A stretch of DNA of 64,000 nucleotides from assembly GCA_016709005.1 (NCBI GenBank), contig JADJEU010000012.1, forward strand, positions 1 through 64,000. Direction: 5' to 3'. The position numbers and the translations under genes were made by a program. This document shows positions 59,907 to 64,000 of the stretch, one piece after another. Each line of letters begins with the position of its first letter. Position 1 is the stretch's first letter. The DNA comes from Crocinitomicaceae bacterium. GTDB lineage: Bacteria; Bacteroidota; Bacteroidia; Flavobacteriales_D; Crocinitomicaceae. Below the pieces are notes generated by a model. That model did no database searches. It was not told the origin of the DNA and worked only from the letters and a program-made list of their open reading frames with translations.

Positions 59907-60563
59907 TCAAAACGACAAATAAGTCATCGCAATCATCACTGACCAATGCACATAACACAGAACCAGTAACCGATTTGCATAGCCATTCACGGCAATTACA
60001 CCGGCCGGAACAACTGTAGGTGGTTCTACATCGGGGCCCATGGCAATGCCTGCTTTTTTGAATCCTGAAAATAAAATCATCATGGACAAAGCCATCAACA
60101 CAACGCTGATCCAAAGCGCATGGGATGAAACAAGAAGTGCTGTTGAATGAGTATGCCAATTTGCATTTTGAAGCAAGTGATAAGCAACAAGTAAAGCACC
60201 AATTGGTAGGGTAGGGATTCCCAGGCCAAATGCCATTCCATGCAGTTTATGTTTGACATCAAACAATCCGCCCATGATTGCACCAATGCCTGAAATAATA
60301 ATCAGAACAACACCTATTATTGCTGCGTTAGAGGTAACCAGATTGAAAAGAAGTAAGGCAACAAAAAAAGAACTCAATCCCCAAAAAATAAAAAATGAAG
60401 TGATGAGCCATTTGTGTTTACCCAATGCATATTCGCTGATCATTCGCCAACTTGGTTTGTACTCGCGACTTACAAAATGTAAAATCAACAAACAAAGCAA
60501 GGAAAGTGCACTGCTGCCAAGTGTCAATTTTGCCAGCAGTGCAGGTGATAAAATACTTTCCAT
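59907..60563 (-). CDS. DUF998 membrane protein
   Basis: A 218-residue membrane protein with six predicted helices, of DUF998 type: HFVSREYKPSWRMISEYALG followed by WLITSFFIFWGLSSFFVALL, KHKLHGMAFGLGIPTLPIGALL, SHALWISVVLMALSMM, and NGYANRLLVLCYVHWSVMIA. The cue is the SEYALG sequence near the N-terminus. Function unknown; related proteins may act in lipid or stress-related membrane processes. It is leftward, six bases past the SRPBCC gene stop. Confidence 0.85.
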   Translation of the reverse strand: MESILSPALLAKLTLGSSALSLLCLLILHFVSREYKPSWRMISEYALGKHKWLITSFFIFWGLSSFFVALLLFNLVTSNAAIIGVVLIIISGIGAIMGGLFDVKHKLHGMAFGLGIPTLPIGALLVAYHLLQNANWHTHSTALLVSSHALWISVVLMALSMMILFSGFKKAGIAMGPDVEPPTVVPAGVIAVNGYANRLLVLCYVHWSVMIAMTYLSF

Positions 60564-60569
60564 TCAAAA

Positions 60570-61073
60570 TTAGATTTTGTTTTGTGCAAGCATTTGGTCT
60601 AATTGATCTGAACATTGTATGATACCTTGTTCGAAGCCCATCTCTACAATTTTTTGAAGATCTTCTGCACTGTTATAAACCATTTTATAATCAACCAAAG
60701 TACCGTTTGCACTTGGTGTGAAAAGAAAGTGTCCTTTAGAAACCGGAAGTCCTTCTATCGCATTCCCATTTTCATCACAAAAAGCATCTTCAATCTGATA
60801 TCCTTTGTGATGATCAACCGAAATATAATTCATACGCCCCCAGTGTTTTTGACCTTCCGGACTCACCATCGCATATAGCCAGAAACCACCTGCTTTAAAA
60901 TTCATTGTTTTGGTTTCAGCTCGCCATGGAGCCGGGCCCCACCATTGATCCAGAATTTCACTGTCAGTGTATGCGCGCCAAACAGTTGCTAACGGAGCAT
61001 TAAATTCTCTGGACACTAAAACTGATCTTTCTTTAAAGTCTTTTATAACTTGTGTTTTACTTGTTGTACTCAT
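60570..61073 (-). CDS. SRPBCC/AHSA1 family protein
   Basis: A 167-residue SRPBCC-fold protein, of the AHSA1/SRPBCC-like group often paired with ArsR regulators: [58 protein letters not shown], and C-terminal [18 protein letters not shown]. The start MSTTSK at 61073 overlaps the ArsR stop by ATGA, so the two are translated together. Such pairs are a common regulatory module whose ligand is unknown. Confidence 0.92.
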   Translation of the reverse strand: MSTTSKTQVIKDFKERSVLVSREFNAPLATVWRAYTDSEILDQWWGPAPWRAETKTMNFKAGGFWLYAMVSPEGQKHWGRMNYISVDHHKGYQIEDAFCDENGNAIEGLPVSKGHFLFTPSANGTLVDYKMVYNSAEDLQKIVEMGFEQGIIQCSDQLDQMLAQNKI

Positions 61074-61390
61074 TTTTTCTTTTTTTTCATTTTTAATAAT
61101 ACGTTGTCTAGCTGGTTGAACTTGCTGTCCCACATTTGTCGGAACGGTTCGAGATAATCTGCAATCGGTTTCATTTTTTTTGGATTGAAGTGATAATAAA
61201 TTTCCCGACCCTGTTGTTCCTGCGTGACCAATTCACATTCGGTCAAAATTTTAATGTGCTTTGAAACGGCTTGTCTGCTTGAGTCAAAATGCTCAGCGAG
61301 CGCATTGGGTGTCATTGCCTGCAGTGCAATGAGACTTAATATAGCTCTGCGCGTTGGATCTGCTATTGCCTGAAATACATCTCTTCTCAT
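61070..61390 (-). CDS. ArsR-family transcriptional regulator
   Basis: A 106-residue winged-helix repressor: [12 protein letters not shown] and the recognition helix [19 protein letters not shown], then [15 protein letters not shown]. The metal-binding ELCVCD motif of classical ArsR is missing, which fits the SRPBCC-linked subgroup. It is translationally coupled to the SRPBCC gene, which overlaps its stop. The DUF998 gene behind may belong to the same transcript. Confidence 0.93.
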   Translation of the reverse strand: MRRDVFQAIADPTRRAILSLIALQAMTPNALAEHFDSSRQAVSKHIKILTECELVTQEQQGREIYYHFNPKKMKPIADYLEPFRQMWDSKFNQLDNVLLKMKKKKK

Positions 61391-61492
61391 AATTCAATTT
61401 TTAATTCGCTACCGTTTGGTTGCAAATATATATGCAATTATTCGGTTGCGCAATATTTTTTTGAAAAAAGTTTTTTTATTTGGAAATTGGTT

Positions 61493-61520
61493 GTAGGGGC
61501 GAATGAAAATTCGCCCCTAC
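61493..61520. repeat. Perfect palindromic hairpin
   Basis: gtaggggcgaat, loop gaaa, then attcgcccctac: an exact 12-4-12 inverted repeat. A widespread intergenic motif of this form is known in many genomes. It sits between the ArsR and OhrR genes, where about 240 bases are otherwise non-coding. Confidence 0.9.
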
Positions 61521-61628
61521 ATAAAACAAAAAAGAGCAGATTTTGATTCACCTGAGTGTTGTGTCGAAACCAGAGATACTTGTAACATTGACGGATACAA
61601 TGTAGAAAAACCTTTAGTTAATGACGCC

Positions 61629-62066
61629 TCACTGAATCACTTTCGTAATTTCGGACAAGGTAGATTTCAACTGAACGAGATCTCTTTTTTTAATAGTTTT
61701 TGAGCTGACACTTTGTAAGATTTCTTGCGGAATTTTTTTAGCTTCTTTGCGCAAGGCTTTTCCTTTTGGGGTGAGCTGGATTATTACACTGCGCTCATCC
61801 TGAAGTGATCGGGTTCGAACAATATAGTCTTTCGTTTCAAGTCTTTTTAATAAAGGGGTGAGTGTACTTGATTCCAAAAAAAGACAATTGCAGATATCAG
61901 AAACAGTGCGTTTATCTTTTTCCCACAAGAGCAAAAAGACCAGATATTGTGGATAGGTAATGTCCCACTTGCTTAAAATGGGTTGATATAATTTTGTCAC
62001 CAATCGTGATGCCGCATAGAGTGGAAAACAAATTTGGTTTTCTAGTTTGAGCATGTCATCTTGCAT
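61629..62066 (-). CDS. ohrR: OhrR/MarR-family redox-sensing regulator
   Basis: A 145-residue MarR-type winged-helix regulator of the OhrR group: N-terminal KLENQICFPLYAASRLVTKLY, where the cysteine aligns with the peroxide-sensing cysteine of OhrR, and ESSTLTPLLKRLETKDYIVR as the recognition region, then RSLQDERSVIIQLTPKG as wing. It would repress until organic hydroperoxide oxidises the cysteine. It sits 23 bases downstream of the DoxX-GPx gene in the same direction, and so is probably in one transcript and autoregulating. Confidence 0.9.
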   Translation of the reverse strand: MQDDMLKLENQICFPLYAASRLVTKLYQPILSKWDITYPQYLVFLLLWEKDKRTVSDICNCLFLESSTLTPLLKRLETKDYIVRTRSLQDERSVIIQLTPKGKALRKEAKKIPQEILQSVSSKTIKKRDLVQLKSTLSEITKVIQ

Positions 62067-62089
62067 ATCAAAATGGTATTATTGCAGTA

Positions 62090-63001
62090 CTAAAGAATTT
62101 TTTGAATGTGAGATTCAATTTGATCTGGCTTTGTGGTTGGAGCAAAGCGTTTGATTGGGTTACCATTTTTATCGATCAAAAATTTGGTAAAGTTCCATTT
62201 GAGATCATCTGATAAAAATCCACCAAGCTCTTGTTTTAAAAATTGAAAAACAGGATGCGTGTCAGGGCCATTGACATCAATTTTTGAAAATAGTGGAAAG
62301 GTCACACCAAAATTAATAGCGCACGATTGTGCTACGGCTTCGTCATCACCGGGCTCCTGATGCGCAAACTGATTACTTGGAAATCCTAACACAACAAAAT
62401 TCTGATCTTTATAGGTTTGATAAAGTGTTTCGAGTCCTTCAAATTGAGGAGCCAATCCACACTTAGTTGCCGTGTTGACGATTAGAATAGTTTTACCCTT
62501 AAAATCGTTCAACGAAACTAAATTTCCGCGAATGTCCTTGGCTTCGAGATCATAAAAATTTGTTGGAATTGCAGACACATATTTATTTCTTGAACGCAAT
62601 GCTTTTAATGCGCCTGTCGACCAAAGTGCCCATAGAATTAGAACAGGTTGAAAGAGCAAACGAATTAAACGTGCTCTATCGGTATCCAATCCAAATGCGT
62701 TTGTATGATTAAGATACTGCGCGATGTTACCAGGAAAAATGAGAAGATAGAAAACGGCCAATGCAATTCCGACCCAGACCATTTTGCGTTTCCAGAAAAT
62801 CATCGAAAGACCCAGAATTAATTCTACCATACCTGAAAGAATCACCACCAAATCTTTACTCAATGGAATCCAGTCTGGAACCTGAGCCTGAAATTCCTGG
62901 CGCTGAATGGTGAAGTGTCCTATGGCAGCCGTCACCATGAATGCTCCTAAAAGTAAACGGGCTATTTTTTGTGGCAAAGAAGTCTCAATGAATGATCTCA
63001 T
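62090..63001 (-). CDS. DoxX-like membrane domain fused to glutathione peroxidase
   Basis: A 303-residue fusion. Residues about 10-130 form four membrane helices of DoxX type (ARLLLGAFMVTAAIGHFTI, VPDWIPLSKDLVVILSGMVE, LILGLSMIFWKRKMVWVGIA and following). Residues about 145-303 are a glutathione peroxidase: VNTATKCGLAPQFEGLE with peroxidatic Cys, GFPSNQFAHQEPG with the Gln, and WNFTKFLIDKNG with Trp/Asn. It reduces lipid or organic peroxides, here at the membrane. It is followed by an OhrR-type gene, in line with peroxide control. The fusion could also be the result of a lost stop codon, but the frame runs clean with no break. Confidence 0.9.
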   Translation of the reverse strand: MRSFIETSLPQKIARLLLGAFMVTAAIGHFTIQRQEFQAQVPDWIPLSKDLVVILSGMVELILGLSMIFWKRKMVWVGIALAVFYLLIFPGNIAQYLNHTNAFGLDTDRARLIRLLFQPVLILWALWSTGALKALRSRNKYVSAIPTNFYDLEAKDIRGNLVSLNDFKGKTILIVNTATKCGLAPQFEGLETLYQTYKDQNFVVLGFPSNQFAHQEPGDDEAVAQSCAINFGVTFPLFSKIDVNGPDTHPVFQFLKQELGGFLSDDLKWNFTKFLIDKNGNPIKRFAPTTKPDQIESHIQKIL

Positions 63002-63010
63002 GATTTAAAA

Positions 63011-63040
63011 TTGTGTACGATTATATCGTGTGCGATACAA
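63011..63040. promoter_or_regulatory. Possible OhrR operator upstream of the DoxX-GPx gene
   Basis: acgat-tat-atcgt at 63017-63029 is a perfect 5-3-5 palindrome within ttgt...acaa (63011-63040), just after a -7-like element and before the start codon. A position like this suits repression by the neighbouring OhrR. Sequence differs from the described OhrR box (TACAATT-type), so it is only a candidate. Confidence 0.35.
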
Positions 63041-63045
63041 ATATA
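63038..63045 (-). promoter_or_regulatory. Putative -7 promoter element of the DoxX-GPx operon
   Basis: On the - strand this reads TATATTTG, a perfect TAnnTTTG. It lies 36 bases before the ATG at 63001. The possible operator overlaps its downstream side. No TTG is evident at -33. Confidence 0.4.
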
Positions 63046-63079
63046 GTTATTTTCTCAGAAGAGAAGTAAACGAAATTAA

Positions 63080-63583
63080 TTATGGATAAAGAAAAGGTTC
63101 ATTATTCATCACCATTTTCTCGATATTTTTCAAAACGCGTTTCATGTAAATACGCCAGAACGTTTTAGTGAACAACCAATTTAGCGGGTAAAGTAAGAGG
63201 GCTTTGGAATGAAGCGTATAGGTATAATCGATCTGAATTTTATTTGGTTCAAGTTCGGTTGTTTTCCATTCACCGACAAATTTTGTAAATCCCAGCATCC
63301 ACGATTTAAAATCACTCACTTCAATTTTCCAGTATTTATTTTCGATGCGTTCAATGACAGTATCACTTGAAACTTCACCACCTTTAAATGAAATTGTTTT
63401 TGCTGCAAAGACTTTCTTTTTTGAACCTTGTTTCCCCCAGTCTTTATCGTCTGTGCAGTAGAGTACTTTTGGCATCACGCCATAACCTGTATGTACTTTT
63501 GAAATGTCACAAAGCATAGGCGTTTTGAAAGCCCGTTCTAAAGAGCAGTGATAGATTGTTTTGACGGTTGTGGTGAATTTCAT
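63080..63583 (-). CDS. SRPBCC family protein (polyketide cyclase-like)
   Basis: A 167-residue SRPBCC-fold protein: KFTTTVKTIYHCSLERAFKT, YGVMPKVLYCTDDKDWGKQG, KTISFKGGEVSSDTVIERIE, IQIDYTYTLHSKALLLYPLN, ending NIEKMVMNNEPFLYP. The family has a hydrophobic pocket for lipids or polycyclic compounds. No catalytic residue is recognised. It follows a small membrane protein gene at 63606, same strand, 22 bases apart. Confidence 0.87.
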   Translation of the reverse strand: MKFTTTVKTIYHCSLERAFKTPMLCDISKVHTGYGVMPKVLYCTDDKDWGKQGSKKKVFAAKTISFKGGEVSSDTVIERIENKYWKIEVSDFKSWMLGFTKFVGEWKTTELEPNKIQIDYTYTLHSKALLLYPLNWLFTKTFWRIYMKRVLKNIEKMVMNNEPFLYP

Positions 63584-63605
63584 CTGGGAATTTTTTAGTG
63601 AGATT

Positions 63606-63980
63606 TCAAATTTTGTCCATTTCTCTTTTCAGTGCCAACGTTATAAAAGCTACACCAATAAACAGTCCTGAAAGCGCAGGAATTATCAAGAAAACGGAAT
63701 AGTCGTTATTCCAAAAGATGCTGATAAAAACCAATGCTGATCCAAAAACATAAATGCCGCTCGTCGCTAGTCCTAAAGTCTGACCCCATGATTTGTTTTT
63801 TAGAACTGCCAATCCAGCAATGATAGAAACAGGGCCTGTAAGAAAAATATCAGCCCAAGGAATTAATACTTTGACCAGCTCATTTTGATCAAAGATGTTT
63901 CCATCTCCCCATGTGTATAGTCCGCCAGCAATCGCAAAAATTCCGGTTAGAATGAATAAGATTCCAAATAATCGATTCAT
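63606..63980 (-). CDS. Small four-helix membrane protein
   Basis: A 124-residue protein with four predicted membrane helices: about 2-24, 38-58, 65-89 and 93-117. Starts MNRLFGILFILTGIFAIAGG, ends ALKREMDKI. Not assigned to a family. It lies 22 bases before the SRPBCC gene and is probably co-transcribed with it. The window ends 20 bases upstream, so its promoter is outside or at the edge. Confidence 0.8.
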   Translation of the reverse strand: MNRLFGILFILTGIFAIAGGLYTWGDGNIFDQNELVKVLIPWADIFLTGPVSIIAGLAVLKNKSWGQTLGLATSGIYVFGSALVFISIFWNNDYSVFLIIPALSGLFIGVAFITLALKREMDKI

Positions 63981-64000
63981 AGAATTTGAGTTTTGCTCGC

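Noticed and set aside
61503..61703. 66-residue + strand reading frame
   Set aside because: Covers a palindrome and the antisense end of ohrR; no coding features.

Overview
The window is AT-rich chromosomal DNA from a member of the Bacteroidota, most likely of the order Flavobacteriales. The evidence is a secreted protein with a C-terminal type IX secretion (T9SS) sorting domain, many lipoproteins and outer-membrane beta-barrels, a LytTR regulator next to a TPR sensor kinase with a HisKA_2 domain, a GH92 mannosidase beside a ROK kinase, a DUF1800/DUF1501 pair, and promoter-like sequences of the Bacteroidota type (TTG, then TAnnTTTG). I cannot name the genus. There is no rRNA, tRNA, CRISPR array or complete insertion sequence.

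Layout. 0-6 kb: a tyrosine recombinase at the window edge, a class V aminotransferase, and a leftward DUF1800-DUF1501-outer membrane protein operon. 6.3-12.5 kb: a rightward signalling cluster with a LytTR response regulator, a two-part secreted protein of unknown family, a small HisKA_2 kinase, a glycine/alanine-rich protein, a lipoprotein and a TPR sensor kinase. 12.5-22.5 kb: leftward housekeeping and small genes (acyl-CoA dehydrogenase-like protein with a strange poly-G insertion at its 3' end, DUF6132 and rhodanese, CAP lipoprotein, YARHG protein, RlmF, CoA-transferase, P-type ATPase, VOC protein, cupin). 22.7-29.4 kb: an ABC exporter (adaptor, permease, ATPase), then ROK kinase and GH92 mannosidase. 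29.7-35 kb: a rightward surface-polysaccharide operon of five genes that overlap or abut (epimerase, AsnB-like amidotransferase, GT4, WcaF-type acetyltransferase, GT2). 35-40 kb: T9SS-exported Omp28-like protein, lytic transglycosylase, TrpG/PabA, Tat-signal RidA, membrane protein. 40.6-46.2 kb: a giant alpha-2-macroglobulin lipoprotein. 46-54 kb: zinc-ribbon protein, transglutaminase-like membrane protein, 3-hydroxybutyryl-CoA dehydrogenase, CorA, M61 peptidase, glycine-repeat lipoprotein, cold-shock protein. 54-64 kb: envelope proteins separated by a three-copy palindromic repeat, an alpha/beta hydrolase, an ArsR-SRPBCC unit, and an OhrR-regulator unit with a DoxX-glutathione peroxidase fusion.

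Two themes cut across the window. First, six genes are broken by what looks like a one-base indel, mostly in short homopolymers, and a 256-bp block with a 12-G run interrupts the end of another gene. This points to assembly or sequencing error at least as much as to real decay. Second, the intergenic gaps carry several families of short palindromic repeats. The most striking is a 157-165 bp element present three times between 53.6 and 56.8 kb, each time 15-21 bp beyond the stop codon of a leftward gene. A 34-bp perfect palindrome sits in front of the small kinase gene. I found no clearly new defence or mobile system. The best candidates for undescribed biology are the repeat element, the 6.3-12.5 kb signalling cluster with its unknown secreted protein, and the DoxX-GPx/OhrR unit.
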